A stretch of 64,000 bases of DNA from Amphibalanus amphitrite. Its lineage: Eukaryota; Arthropoda; Thecostraca; Balanomorpha; Balanidae. The notes below the pieces were generated by a model. The model did no database searches and had not been told where the DNA came from. It was given only the letters and a program-made list of their open reading frames with translations. Positions 10,648-23,832 of the stretch are shown here, one piece after another. A program made the translations under genes and the position numbers. The stretch covers positions 682,001 to 746,000 of the forward strand of contig NW_024881627.1 of assembly GCF_019059575.1 (NCBI RefSeq), in the 5' to 3' direction. Position 1 is the stretch's first letter, and every line of letters starts with the position of its first letter.

Positions 10648-11585
10648 TACAGGGGTGTGCACTAGAATCCGGAAAAACTTAAACTTGGTGTATCATATAA
10701 ACTTTTTTAAATATATCACTCTTCTTTTCCTCATAGGTTTGTGACTTGAGTCGCCTTCGATCGGAAACAAAATAAGTAGAGATGTCCTCTGAGTTGGAGC
10801 GCCGCACCGCAATTTTTGTGGCCCTCCGTTGCGGCCGCGCGCCCAAGGAAATTTTGGACTTATTTCAGTTCCCGAAATTGACCGTGTACGACTTTGCGAA
10901 GCTGCTCAAAGAGTCTGAAGAGACGATGAGTGAGTCTCTGAATCCCAAGAGGAAGGAACAGGGCCGATTCGAGGTTCGGAAGCGGAATAAGGACTTCTTG
11001 GAGCAGCCCGAGGCCATTATTGGAGAAGGTCCGAGCCTCCCCATGCAGAAGGTGACCTCGAGGCTCAATCTGCGCAGGGCAACAGTTCTTCGGGCCATTC
11101 ACGAGGATCTCCGATATCATGAGCTACGTTCTCGAGGTGAGGCAGATGCTCTCAGAAGTCATAAAGACCAGGAAACTCGGAGATGTGAGCTGCTCATCAC
11201 TTCTTTGAAGCACAGAGCTGCCGGCCGGATCCGCTTCTTTCTCTGCGAGAAGATATTCTGTGTCCGGTCGACCACTAGCTGTGGGGCGTCCTTGAGAGAG
11301 AGTCCAACAAAGGAACCCTCAACACTTTCGACTCCCTGAGGACCGCCATTATCCAGGCCGTGACCAACCTAACCCGGGAGCAGGTCACCAACGCCTGCGG
11401 CAGGTTCCGGCTTCCTGTGGAGGCTGTGATTGGAGCTGGAGGGGGTTAAGTCGAACGATAGTGCAGAGGAGGGATCAGTCTTCGCTATAAAAGTAAAAAT
11501 TTTGAAGTGAAGCCTTGCGATACCAAATAAACCCTTCAGTTCTTTCCCTTAGTTTGTTTTCCGGATTCTAGCGCACACCCCTGTA
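10648..11585 (+). mobile_element. Internally deleted mariner-like element
   Basis: The termini are about 28-base inverted repeats starting at a TA on each side: left TACAGGGGTGTGCACTAGAA, right the complement with one mismatch, ending CACACCCCTGTA. TA targets are the hallmark of the Tc1/mariner superfamily. The length of about 940 bp is well below the usual 1.3 kb or so, consistent with the missing transposase core. It contains the pseudogene at 10782-11449. Confidence 0.85.
10782..11449 (+). pseudogene. Mariner-type transposase relic
   Basis: The first 185 codons encode the N-terminal helix-turn-helix region. Its second half (LNLRRATVLRAIHEDLRYHE) matches the mariner recognition-helix signature, and a Phe-Phe-x-x-Glu-Lys-Ile-Phe segment corresponds to the usual FSDEK motif. 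The first catalytic Asp position reads Cys here. From 11279 a different frame encodes a typical mariner C-terminus (WGVLE, then CGRFR, then EAVIGAGGG and a stop at 11447-11449). The catalytic middle of roughly 450-500 bases is missing, so the protein cannot be an active transposase. Confidence 0.85.
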
Positions 11586-11589
11586 TAAA

Positions 11590-14500
11590 GTCACCGATGT
11601 GTAACGCACTGATGCCGTATCCATTTCCCAGGCTCTCCCGATATCTCGGGGCGGAGCGCTCGCGCCTCTGATGGCTGCGCTAATTCGGCGGCGGCTCGGT
11701 GGCTGGCCGCGCGGTCATTAAAGATGGGGGCCGGTCCTCCCGCGGCGGCGGCGCCGTCTGATCACCGGCCGGCGATAAGAAACCATGATAGATGGACGGC
11801 GCCGCGGCCCGGCGCGCCTCTGAAGTGCGCCAGCGACTGCATCGTTAGCCGGCGCCGCGCCATGCAGTCAGCTCCGTGAGAGCTGTAAACAGCGCCGGAG
11901 CTGCCGCGGTCGGAGAGCTGCCGCCCCGTGGGTGTTTAGTGTTTACGCTTGCAAATAGCGCGCTTCACTTGGCTGCCGGTGATGACCGTCCCCATTTGGC
12001 TGGTGAGAAACATTAAAGACGCAATGGCCTTATTTGGGCCACCTTTTGGAGATAATCAAGTACCTACATGTAACATGAAGGAGGTATAGTCAAAAGTTTG
12101 GGGCTATATTTATGCGAGGGGGCAGTTGACACGCCATCAATCATACATGCCTATTTCATATTTCAAAGCATATGGACGCGCGGTTTAGGAGGCGGGTGGC
12201 CTGCCATTTGGTGATCAAATGCCAGAGTGATTATGCTGTACCAACACAGTGTTCTATCCGTTCTGACACGTGACAGCCATGCCTTTTTTACCGTAATCGG
12301 TCCCCAGACGTGGGCGGTGTGGGTGGGAAGGAGATCCGGTGCTAGAGCTAGAAGCCGCGATAGCTAGACGGCAGACGCCGCTCAGCTGGCAAAATGTTCC
12401 TCAGCGGATTTTTTCAGTGACTCGGTTCTCCTATAGACAGACAGCCATTGTTATCTCGAAACGTTTTCTCCTTTTAAGAGCCGTGGCTTGGGATGATTAT
12501 GCTTCATTTCATGGTCATTTGAAATCGATACATTTCTTGTATGCTTGGATACTTAAAAATACCGATTCCTATCAGTTGTCACTGTCGCACAAGTCGCAGA
12601 CCACTGACAGAGCTGAGTGTAGTTCAGCGATCTCTGATGTCCAGAGCGTCCAGTAACCCCTCCCACCTGGAACGTCCCGACAGTCCGACACTCCCCGTCC
12701 CCCGGCGCGGCGGTGGGGCGCCATTTCCGGGTGGACGGCGGCGATTCCACAGCAGCTCCCTGTTCTCAGTCGGCGCTGCACGTGGTGGGGCCCCGAACGC
12801 TGAAAATGCCGCCTTTGTCACAGACGCGGCGCAGGCTGTCACTTCCACGGGTGACGCGCCGGAAGGGAGGGTGCAAGCGACTAACGGACCGCTCGCCCCG
12901 AACGATTTGTGACCGGCAGCGACCAATTAGGACTAACAGCGGCAGGGGGACGGGGCTGCCGCCTCCTGAGAGTGCTGTGCCAGTCTGAATGGCTTCTTGG
13001 TGAAGTGACGAGTTATGGTTTCTTCAAATGACCGAGTGCCATGGGACCGCTAATTGTGGTGAAATTAGGCTGGTCGGGTTCGCTCCCCTACTGCCCAAAC
13101 GAACACAGAGCTCCTGAAAAGTGGAAATCTGCGACTGAGGGGGTTGAACGGGAATTACTTGTGAAGCACCATCTTCTGAACTAGATTTTGGTCTTGAGTG
13201 GACTAGATTTCCGTCCATCACAACAGTCATGAAGAGCCATCAATGAAGAACCATTAGCCAGATAATGGCCATCCTAATTGTCGAATCTTTATCTAATAGT
13301 CAAATTTCTGCTCCCGCACTGTGCACTGGTCAAGAAGATAGAATTTCACGGATATCAGTGCAAATTTTATCAAGGAGATAACAACGGTCTCAGTGACAGC
13401 GGCCAGCCTTCCACTCCTCTCATTATCACGGTGGCATCCGACTACTGGGTGTCGTGAAGCATCTGACACGTAGGTAGCAGGCGCGCCACCCAATTAACAG
13501 TGTCCGCGGCGGCCAGCCATCAGCGCGGCGAGCCGCAGCTCGGGAGCCGGCCGGGCGACTGACATTGACGACACTGACCTCCCGACAGCTGACGCTGCGT
13601 CGGCCACCGCCGCGGCCGCGCCGCAGATGCCGCCGCCGCGCGCCGCGCCAGATGGGCCGATAGTGGCGCTCTCCATTCCGCGGCAATCACTGCGTGGCGC
13701 GCGCATTCCGGCGCGCCGGCCACCGGCCGCCGCTGATTGCATTTCGTTAGGCACGGTTCATTACCTTACGCACAGAGGCCGCGCCGGTCCCGGACTAATT
13801 AAATCAGCGGCGGGAATGCGCGGTGCGCGACTGATCGTCGCCGAAGCTCCACCCTATGGCGCGGACCCCGCCCACCGGCTCCCGCCAAAAAACAGCCGCT
13901 CCACGGCCGGCCGAGGCGCGCCGCCGCCGCCGCCGCCCCCACGCGTCACCGAGAGAAGCGGCGCGCGGTAAATAGCGCGGCGCGTGTGACGCCGCACACA
14001 AAGACGCCGGGGGGAGGGGGGTGTAAGTCATCAGACGTCATCGCAGTCGGTACACGTCACGGCTCGTACGTCAGGCGGCTCGCTGAGTGGCGGGGGAGGG
14101 GACGGGCGGTCCTGCCGCACCACGTGTTGCAATCAGGATGGAGCCAGGTGTGCAGGGAGCGGGGACCGGCGCCGGAGCTGCTGCATGCGGAGCAGCTGCC
14201 GTACGCGCAGCTATTGTCTGATGTTTGCCTGGCCTGTGGCCGACAGCGGAGGGTCGGCGCGGCTAATGAAAGGTGCGTGTCATCCGACCCGAACCGAAAA
14301 AGGTGCCGACAGCTCGTTACGTTGTGTTCATTCCTTGTTCTGGTGTTTGATTAGGCACACAAGCCCGATACTTTGGTGCACACAACAGTGTTTACCTTTA
14401 AACTAGCTTTCAGTACACCGTTCAAATTGATGCGTACGTGCAGGTAAGTTAGTAAAGGCTGCAGTTGCACACTACTCGTATGTGCATGAATGACATGCTT

Positions 14501-17500
14501 TGCGTTTTTATACTAGCTGCTATGGAAATTATCATGCTGTGAGGTCGCTGCCTGACCTTGCGATCCACGGCAGTTCTGCAGCCACATCGTGATCGGCCGT
14601 CCTGCAATGGAATCCGAGCGTGACCGTGTGACTGCGACTGACCCGGCCGCGCTGTTCCGTGTCGCGTGTCGCTCAGCCGGCACGTGCTGTCGCGGAGTTT
14701 TTATGGGAGACAACGGGTGACCTCAGACAGGTTTCAGCGAGGTCGGTACGTCAGATATTACACGTGCACTGCACAGCGATAGATTTGTAGCGAGTCTGGG
14801 TGTGCACTAGCTAATCGTCCCACCTGCAGGTGGTCGAATGCAAAGGTGACGCTAGTAATCTCATGATGTTATTAAATGTATGTTACAATGCATGTAGTGC
14901 ATTACAACACAGCACTCAGCGAGCAAGGCCTTTATATGTTAACCTTTATATGTTAAAAAGAAATATTAATAAACGGCATTTCTGCTGCGTCTTAAGTAAG
15001 CGTAGAAGCATTACGAAATAAACCATTTTACAGGTAGATCGGCTCATTCTCGACCGCTCCCGGTACGTGCCAACTGACAACTTCCTGCGGATGATTTTGC
15101 CGGTACCCCACAGAGGCCCATATCTCGGCTCTCCGTTCTTTGTGCCGCCGCTGGGGCTGCCGTCGGACACGACCACCGCTTCTGTGCTCAGTCTGGGCCA
15201 TAAAGGTGTCGCGGTGGCGGCCCGGGAGCCGGGATCCAGGTCAGCGGACGGGTTACGGCCTCCGCCGCCGCCCTCCTGCGCGGCCTCTCCGAGGAGGGAG
15301 CCGGAGCCGCCCAGCGGGGCGCGGAGCTCGGAGTGGCCGACTCAGAGCGGCCGGCCGCAGAGCGCCCGAGACCACCGGTGGCTGTACTCATTGAGGTTCA
15401 GGAGCCGACCGCCGTTAATGTCCGGAGCGCTGCGGATAGTGATCCGGAGCGCTTTCACCCCATTCTCTTGGCCTCCACGAGGACTCCACAGGACTCCGGT
15501 GGTGTAACTCTCCGGGACATCAAGCTGTCCGGATCGTCTCGATCCTGTGTAATTCTCCCGGTGGTCTCTCGTCGAACGATGGACGGTGTACGAGTATGCT
15601 GAGAGGGTCAAAGCCAAAATTGACTGACTGTAGCGTGCACACAATTTACTTTTATTTTTGAACAATCTGAGAAGATAGGAAGCTGGCTGAGAAAAAGGTG
15701 ACTAACACCCTATCAATCGTTTTGAGTACTCCACGCCAAAACTTCAGGACACGTCTCATCTCTAAAGAGATCGGAGAAAGGACCGTGAACTTGCGACCCT
15801 TTCTGTGGACTAATGCTGGTTCGGTTCCTTCATCTGATCGGTATTCAGCGTCCACCGCCGTCTGCAGCTGGCTGTCGGCTGTCCACCGTCCTCCCCTGGT
15901 CCTCTCGGTATACCTCTCAGGTCCTCCCGGGTCCGGTCGGCCTCAAGGTCGGCGATACGGGGTCAACACCTCATGAACAGCCCTTCTGATAATACAACCT
16001 CCGTTCTGGCTACCTCTTTCACCACCTTTTCACCCTCCTGTCCGTCCATCCGACCGACCGACCATCCGACCGCCCGTCCGTCCTTCCGTTCTACCGTTTG
16101 ACAGCGGTGGGAGCGGGTAATTCGGGCTGTTCAGCCGAGGCTCTGTTCGAGGCTGGCCAGTGACCTCCTCTATGTCGGGCTGCCGGGGTGCCTCCCGACC
16201 CTCTCCGATTCTGATGTTCATCAACCTCGCTCGACCGCTTTGTCTGTGCGCCTTCAGGCTAATTTAGCTTGTGCGCTGCGCCGTGCCGTATTGTCTCAGC
16301 TGTGTTAGGCCGCCAGCCCAGAACAGGTTTCTTTTCCCACTAGTTAAGACGCGGGCCCGCTGACAAGCTGTTGTACCATATCACATGATCGAATTTCATT
16401 TGCTATTCACAAGGCCCATTAAGCCTACAAAGCAAGTCATTATTTTTTAACAAAGATGAATTGCTCAGCATCATGCTTGAATAGAGAATACCTGAATGAT
16501 GGACATCGCTAAATATGAGCCTTATGTAGGCATGCTTGGCCGCTGCAAATGAACAGTTGGTCGGTAGATTTCTGCGTATTGCGACGCGGCTAGGAACATG
16601 TCATCTCAGTTTTGTGGAAAGAGGCATCTACGTATCTAATAAAACAGTAGAAATACATATTACACACTTACATTCAGTCTGTTTGGATTGCTGTTGATTT
16701 AATACATCCTATGAACACATACTGATTTTAGTGGCTATGTATCAATCGGATCTTGTCTGACATTTGGTGCTCTGGGAACAAAGTGGCGATGAATGTATAG
16801 ACCTGCCGTCTCCTTGTGGCGATGAATGTATAGACCTGCGTCCTGCAGTCTCCCTGCCTTTCAATGCAACGGCATCTTGTTTTTCTTGTGGTCCCACCGC
16901 AAGAAATACAGCACAGTTGTGGACACAGCAGTCCGATATCTATGTACTGGCCCGGTGGTCCCACCTGGGCAACCTGTCGGTGCTGCGCGCAGTCAGACCC
17001 ACCGGCTCTATCAGCTCGGATTGGGCTATATCGGCGGCTCATCTACGGGCGGCCCGCACCTGCCATCGGCGCCCCCCCCCCCCCGGCCGACCCCTGGAAA
17101 CGAGCCCTTCATCAGGCAACGGAAGACCGATGGCCGCAATCCATCGCAGTCACCACCAGACGCGCTCTTCATGCTAATTTGATCCCTAAATCATTTCCCT
17201 ATCGAGCCAGCGAGCATTCAATTTAAATGTCTGAGACGCCGCGGGCCGCAGAAAATATCGACTTCTTCAACCCTTCGGTGGCGACCGATCGCTATCGTAA
17301 TGACGGCTTTCAGGGCGCCGTGCCGCTGCCGCTGACGTGGGACCGGCGCGGCGCGGGTCGGGCCGGTGTCTTCTCTGACCCGACCCGGCGCGGCACGGGG
17401 GGCGGGGCGGCAGCTGGCTGTCACGTGACACGATCGCACCGATACGAGGCAGGAGCGCGCGCGTCCCGAGTCAACGCGGGCCCGGCTGGTGGCCAGCTGG

Positions 17501-20040
17501 AATGACGACTGTCACTGGGGATCAGGTGGCGGCGACATGGACTGACGGTGATTTGAACCCCGCAGCTCCCGGCCGGGGTGGCAGGCGGCGGAGGCTCTCC
17601 GTCGCCCTGGCTGTCGGTGGGAGTCGGACGACGGTGATCGGCCGTCGCAGGGAGGGAGGTGATAACTGGAGGGGACGGCTTTGTTATAGGGAGTCCGCTG
17701 CACCCATGTGGGGATGGAGCCGAGGTATCATATGGTGCTTCACGGGGTCATCTGGAGACTGGAATCGCCGTACCGCCGGCGGACACAGCCGTACGGTGGT
17801 CGATACTCTATAGGGCTGCCGTTTGTCCATTCATGATTATCCCTACGCCATACCTTCTTTATTTACGTAACTCATTGGAAGGGACTGTGGTGCTGATATG
17901 CAGCATTCATAAGATGCGTTATATGTATGTGGTGTTATATTCGGAATCCGGCTTCACAGGCGGGGATGCTATTATCTCCTTGAAACGGGAGGTGATTGGC
18001 GCACTCAAACGCAAAACAGTCTTCTAACTTGATGGCTTCCGATGAAAGGGAACAATCCCAGCAAAATATTTCATTTTTGATTGCCTTTTAAGTGGCTTCG
18101 TCAAAGACCCCCAGGCCCGAGGCTATCTCGAACAGCGCCCATACACGTCGAACGCTATTTACTGCCGCCGCTAAAGAGGCTGACAATGCGAATACCGAAG
18201 CTTTTACCTCGCACGGGGCCGGCTGCTGGCGGCGTCGGCCACTTTTACGGGCCGACCGGAGCGGGGGAGGTCCATAAACGGCGGCCGAGCCGGCCGGCCG
18301 GCGCACCGGACACCCCGGTAGGTAGAGCTGCCCGGGTCGGAGGTCCGGCCGCCGCCGACACGGGTCAGCTGAGCGGGTTATACGAGCGCCACGATCGGGC
18401 CGCGCGATACAGCCGCGCGCCGCATACCGGTGCCGCTGACAAAGCGGCGATCCCATCGTAAAACGTGGCCAAATTAGATGGCGTATCGGCCCGGACTGGG
18501 CCCGGCGCCGGCTGATTGTCATTCTACGACGCTGGCGCGGTGAGGGGCGCGAGACGGGAACGCGCCCCACCGGCGCGGCGTGCTCCGTAAAAAAAGACAG
18601 TCATGTATCCAGCGGACAACTGACAACAGACCAGCGCGTGTGAGAATGCCACAAAAAAATCGACAACCCGCGCACACACAGGGGCTATGTCTATTGCCCT
18701 CATGCTTTTGGATTGTGCAAAAACAGGCTATGTCATGCCATGCCTGACGCTTCACATGCCTATACCTAAGGCCAGATAAGCGGAGCAGACTATTAACTCA
18801 TTTAATGATATGCTTATGCTCATTTGTATGTTTAATTGTTTATTGTATAGAACACAGGTCGCGCGTCACAGACGGGTTGAACCTGCTGCGTCTCCCAGCT
18901 CCTTTCATGGATTGGAACCGCTGCGCCTCACAGACTCACAAGTCACGTCACAGTGCTCCTTTGTCAGCGCGGTCTGTGGGAACGAGGAAGGGGAAGCGGC
19001 ACCGTCCAGTCCCGCCGGAGCCACTGGCGCGTGTGACCCTGCCAGCGACCGGTGGGGTCGGGCTCTTCAGCCCGCCTCCCTGGCCGTCAGAGGCGCCTTG
19101 TTCTCAGCTCGGCGAACCAGGTCAGCCGTAGGGCCGCCCCCGGCCGGTGGCTGCCGCCCTCCGCAGCCGGCCCGGACACCCGTTCAAATCGTCTGTGACA
19201 TCTGTCCGGACGGGGGCAGTGTCCCCGGAGGCCGGAGCGGACCGTTACGGGCGCTCCTGGTCCCCGGAGCCGACCGTCCCGGCAATGTAGTGGCGCGGGG
19301 CAGCGGCCCCCTGCCCCCCGGTCAGCCGGCGACCACGGGCGCGGGTCTGACCACCCGGCGGGCACGGCTCGGGTTACACCGGAGCTGCCGGCGCTGAACG
19401 GACACCGGCCCTGATCGATCGGCTGCAGGTCCCATCGGCCGCCCAGGGGGGTGACCGCAGCAGGACAGCACGGGGCACGGGAGGTGCCGGATCAACTGTC
19501 CGCTAATTGTGAACACGCTCTGGCTGAACTGCGTGCGGGGGACCACCTGCAGATGCGGGGAACGGGGAGGGTCGGTGGGCATAGGTCAAAAACAATGTGT
19601 AACTGATGGTGTTTTCACGGGGGTCATGCTAGGCATCTATAACGGTTGGGCATGGTGGGCTTCTATCTTGAGGGGTGAATCGAATGCCTACTAAGTAGTG
19701 AGCTGTGGTTCGTTTATGATTTTGTGTCTTATCTACATACATTACTTATTATGTAGTTTTCAAACGTGTCCAGTGTCACTAAACACTTAACAGTTAAAAT
19801 TATTATACCAATGTATCTACCAATTACCAAATTCGTTCGCCTGGTGCTTTATATAATTTTACACGTGATATTGTATCTGGAGAGAAAAAGAGCTCGACCG
19901 CGTTTTGCCCTCCCGCGTGTCATAGTTGAGAAACCTTCAGACAGATGAATTTGGGATACGGTGCTTTAAGCTTACGGGTAAGAATATGCTCAATTCGACA
20001 CCATTATCTATGTTAGAGGTGAACACTGAACAGTGAACAG
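11590..20040. other. Gene-poor GC-rich stretch
   Basis: About 8.5 kb with many short, overlapping, domain-free frames on both strands and GC-rich blocks (11650-11960, 13500-14000, 17300-17480, 18200-18560). I found no exon with supporting splice sites, no RNA gene and no clear transposon ends. Unseen regulatory elements or diverged repeats are possible. Confidence 0.4.
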
Positions 20041-20047
20041 TTAACCT

Positions 20048-22472
20048 GTTCTTCTAGACCTGGTGCTGTCTAATGGCCAAGCCATTACGGCTTCGGTGCG
20101 CGATGGAGTGTTTTCGTCTGACCACAGGGAGGTGGTGTGTGACATCAGTGCGGTGCGGGGACCTGTCCCGCTGGTGACGAGGATCTCAGCGCTCAACTAC
20201 AGACGCGCCGACTGGGACGGACTGCGTACGGCACTGAGACTCGTCCCGTGGAGCATGCTGGACAACTTGCCCGTCGATGACGCCACCACCCTCTTCTACG
20301 AGCTCCTCAACTCTGCCATCACTGATCACGTCCCAGTGGTCCATCTGAAGCGCCGCCAGCCACCATGGTTTGACCGAGAGCTTCGGACGGCGCTGAGTGA
20401 GAAGGAGGCAGCTCACCGAAGAATGAAGCGCACCAGGACTCCCGAGACAGAGGCGGCGTTCAGTGGCAAACGTAGGATTTTTAAAAAACTCGCTAGCTCT
20501 AAGTTTTATGAATACCTGAAGAATCTCACCGATGATCTTAAAACCAACCCTAAGCGTTTTTGGTCGTATGTAAAAACCGTCAAAGGTAGAAACAGTGAAA
20601 TCCCACCACTTGTAAACGGCAACGAGAAAGTAGCGGACGACACTGCCAAAGCAGAGTTGTTAAACCATGCTTTTGCTTGCAAGTTTGCAGACACGTCTGT
20701 CAGCGATGTACCTCAAGCGCCTGTATATGACCTGAACCCACTGCGGGAATTACATGTATCGTCGGAGAACATCAGGAACATTCTCAGGGGCATGAACCCT
20801 GGAAAAGCGTGCGGTCCTGATAATGTCAGCGCTCGTGTCATTAGAGAGTGTTCTGACGAGTTGGCTGCGCCGCTGACGATACTGTGCAGGCTGTCTTTTG
20901 ACCAGGGCGTATTTCCCAAGGTGTGGAAGCGTGCAAACATTGTGCCGATCCATAAGAAAGGTACAAAAAGCTCACCGCTCAACTACCGCTCCGTATCGCT
21001 ACTGCCGATGTTTGGGAAAGTGGTGGAACGTGTTGTTTGTGAGGTTCTGTACGCACATGTAAAGCCTGTTCTGTCAGACCGACAGCACGGGTTCATGCCG
21101 GGCCGCTCTTGTGCATCGAATCTGCTCACAATGCTGAACGCTGCCTGGAACAACATCGCTGCTGGTTCTCAAACTGATGTGATTTATACAGACTTTAGTT
21201 CGGCCTTCCAAAGTGTTAACCACAAACTACTTCTTCACAAACTCAAAAATTCATATCAAATTTCAGGCAAAGCTTTTGCATGGTTTGAGTCGTACCTTTC
21301 GGAAAGAGAACAGCGCGTTGTTGTGAAGGGCAAGTGTTCGCAGTGGGCGTCGGCACCGTCAGGCACCCCGGAGGGCGGACTAATTTCCCCGTTACTGTTC
21401 GCCTGCTTCATTAACGACTTACCTGACTGCGTGAAAACTGATTGTGTGCTATTCGCCGACGATGTCAAGCTGTATGGCAAGGTAGACTGTCCTGCTGATG
21501 CGGACTTCTTACAGCGGCAGTTGGACAGTTTGCATCGTTGGTCTACACTATGGAGACTCACACTAAACCCGGCCAAGTGTAAAGTGTTAACGTTAACACT
21601 TCGGCATGCTCCAACTGTCGGTGTGTACACTGTGGGAGGCGAGCAGTTGGAGAGAGTTGGTGTGATGCGAGACCTGGGTGTGTATCTTGATGAGAAGCTA
21701 ACATTTGGTGAACATGTAGATGTTACTGTTCGTAAGGCTAACAGGGCGCTAGGCGTGCTCATGCGATCATTCCAAACTGGCAAGCGTGGCAGGTCACTCC
21801 GTGAGTGCAATGTAAAGGCTGTGCTGGCTTCATACTGCGCAAATGTTCGTTCCATTCTCGAGTTCGCAGGCGTGGTGTGGGGAGGGGCGGCAGAGACGCA
21901 CATGAAACGCATTGAGCGCGTTCAGCATAAGTTTTTGATGTGGCTGAGCGGTAGATGTCGAGACACAGACGTGTCCCTTGAGTACGACGCCCTGATGAAG
22001 CGTTTCCACATGGCCCCCCTCGCAGCGCGGCGTGAACAGCATGACATCATGTTCATCCGCAACATTCACCGTCATGCTGTGGACTCGTCATACCTGTTGG
22101 AACAGTTTCCGCTGGCAGTGCCTCCTCGCCCGCTCCGGAATAGGACGCTGTTCCATGTGCCGTATGCTCGGGTCAACACGGTCAGAAATAGTCCATTCTG
22201 TCGCTTGCCGAAGCTTTGTAACGCGTTTCTCGACCGAAACCGGGCCATTGACATATGGAACCACAGCGCTCTGAACTTCAAAAAGCATGTGATCACCTAT
22301 GTGCGCGAGAAGTAGACCAACAGAGGTGTGTTTGTGTCGATATTGTGTCTGTTTTGCATTGTTATTCACCTTGTTGCGTTTGTGTATTTTTATTCTGATG
22401 ACTTTGTCTATAAATGGGTCATCTTACCCGTGGATGATATGCTAAATAAACTAAACTAAACTAAACTAAACT
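20048..22472 (+). mobile_element. Non-LTR retrotransposon, 5'-truncated, (CTAAA)n tail
   Basis: The element enters near the end of an endonuclease domain, carries a full reverse transcriptase frame, then a short 3' UTR and a tandem CTAAA tail at 22451-22472. A simple-repeat tail in place of poly(A) is known in several LINE clades. The 5' boundary is approximate, because the endonuclease is cut off at its last motifs. A relative with the same tail lies inverted at 54005-54700. Confidence 0.85.
20063..22315 (+). CDS. LINE reverse transcriptase (partial ORF2)
   Basis: About 750 codons are open without a stop and end TAG at 22313-22315. The start is the tail of an AP-type endonuclease, with Leu-Ser-Asn and the Ser-Asp-His motif (SSDHREVVCD). 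Reverse transcriptase blocks follow in order: KACGPDNVSARVIRE, IHKKGTKSSPLNYRSVSLLP, the first catalytic Asp in YTDFSSAFQSVNH, GTPEGGLISPLLF and the catalytic FADD box. The thumb and C-terminal region contain RVQHKFLMWL. Catalytic aspartates are present and the frame is intact, which indicates a young insertion, but most of the endonuclease and any ORF1 are missing, so this copy should be unable to move alone. Clade is probably Jockey- or CR1-like; not certain. There is no natural ATG at the frame's beginning. Confidence 0.85.
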   Translation: MLSNGQAITASVRDGVFSSDHREVVCDISAVRGPVPLVTRISALNYRRADWDGLRTALRLVPWSMLDNLPVDDATTLFYELLNSAITDHVPVVHLKRRQPPWFDRELRTALSEKEAAHRRMKRTRTPETEAAFSGKRRIFKKLASSKFYEYLKNLTDDLKTNPKRFWSYVKTVKGRNSEIPPLVNGNEKVADDTAKAELLNHAFACKFADTSVSDVPQAPVYDLNPLRELHVSSENIRNILRGMNPGKACGPDNVSARVIRECSDELAAPLTILCRLSFDQGVFPKVWKRANIVPIHKKGTKSSPLNYRSVSLLPMFGKVVERVVCEVLYAHVKPVLSDRQHGFMPGRSCASNLLTMLNAAWNNIAAGSQTDVIYTDFSSAFQSVNHKLLLHKLKNSYQISGKAFAWFESYLSEREQRVVVKGKCSQWASAPSGTPEGGLISPLLFACFINDLPDCVKTDCVLFADDVKLYGKVDCPADADFLQRQLDSLHRWSTLWRLTLNPAKCKVLTLTLRHAPTVGVYTVGGEQLERVGVMRDLGVYLDEKLTFGEHVDVTVRKANRALGVLMRSFQTGKRGRSLRECNVKAVLASYCANVRSILEFAGVVWGGAAETHMKRIERVQHKFLMWLSGRCRDTDVSLEYDALMKRFHMAPLAARREQHDIMFIRNIHRHAVDSSYLLEQFPLAVPPRPLRNRTLFHVPYARVNTVRNSPFCRLPKLCNAFLDRNRAIDIWNHSALNFKKHVITYVREK

Positions 22473-23640
22473 GTTTCTGTAAGAATTTCATACCGTTCGC
22501 GTCCCCATGGTCCCCGTGGCTGCAGTCCTCGCCGCTCGGGGGGGCGGAGTCGGGACCATGTGGGGTGCTGCCGCAGGGACAGCCGCCCACGGGGTGCGTC
22601 CGCTCCTCGTGGGGTCCGTGGGCGCAGTGACCCGGGCATGCGGAAGCCTTGGAGAGCATCTGCTGAGGCGGAGGGGCGGCCAGCTGCCGGGTGCACCTGA
22701 CCGGCGCCCCAGCTGCGGCCGGGCCGCGCCATTTAACACCGGGCCGGGGTGCAACGTCCGCGCAAACTGACCGACGGGCTGCTGCGCTGCACTGCCGGCC
22801 GGCAGATGTGAGGCGGCGGCCCATGAAGGCCGCGGGGCCGCCGGAGCTGCGCGCGCCGAGAGGAGGTACCGCTGCGCGCCGCCCGCGGGCCGGCAGGTGC
22901 GCGCCGACCGCCGTCCACCGACCGGGGCCGTCCCTGCAGGCCAGACACGCACAGGGCCACCGCGGTCACCGGCACCGCCCGACCCACACCTGGCGCTGAT
23001 AGAACGTGACCTCATCGCCGTCAGTCGTGCCCGATCAACAGGGCGCCGAGCTCTGCTAACGAGGAGCGCTGCTGCAAACCCCATTTATTGAATCCCTGCC
23101 GCGATCTCCCCCCGATCGAACTGATTTCCGAAATCCGCTGTGTGACGTGACACCTGTCAGACACAGAGGTGGTGGTTTCCGGCGGCGGGGAGGGGGGGGG
23201 GAGGGACGCCATCTGTGCCGGCTGGGTCACCGGTGCACCCCTCGGGCCGTCACCGCCACCCCGGTCACGTGCCGCCGGCCTCCATTGAGCGCCACGTGCC
23301 ACGTACTGCGGCGGCCTCGGTGAACGACAGCGGCCGCCGCACGCGGGAAATGTTTCATAGATTTAGGTACAGTTGGTACGGACAACGCGCGCCAGGGCGT
23401 GGGTGACGTGAGAGTGACGTGCCATACCGAACAGACACCGGCTGCTGGGGGGGGGGGAGGGGGAGCATCGCCCACCCCACAGTAACAGAGTGATATGTTT
23501 GACTGCATATGTTCGATGCTCTATTCCATAGCATATGTTGATGGAGTTAACGTAACTGCTCGGGTGGGGGAGGCAAAAAGTGCGTCCATTTCTATATCAA
23601 TAGCAATGCTCGAGCACGGATTAGGTATTCCTCATCCATG
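22473..23640. other. GC-rich intergenic stretch, no gene seen
   Basis: Very GC-rich sequence up to about 23400 with overlapping arginine/proline/alanine-rich frames on both strands, as expected from base composition alone. Nothing supportable. Confidence 0.4.
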
Positions 23641-23644
23641 GTTT

Positions 23645-23832
<188 letters not shown>

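Noticed and set aside
15067..15507. 146-codon Pro/Arg-rich frame
   Set aside because: GC-rich composition keeps several frames open on both strands here; no homology or signal.
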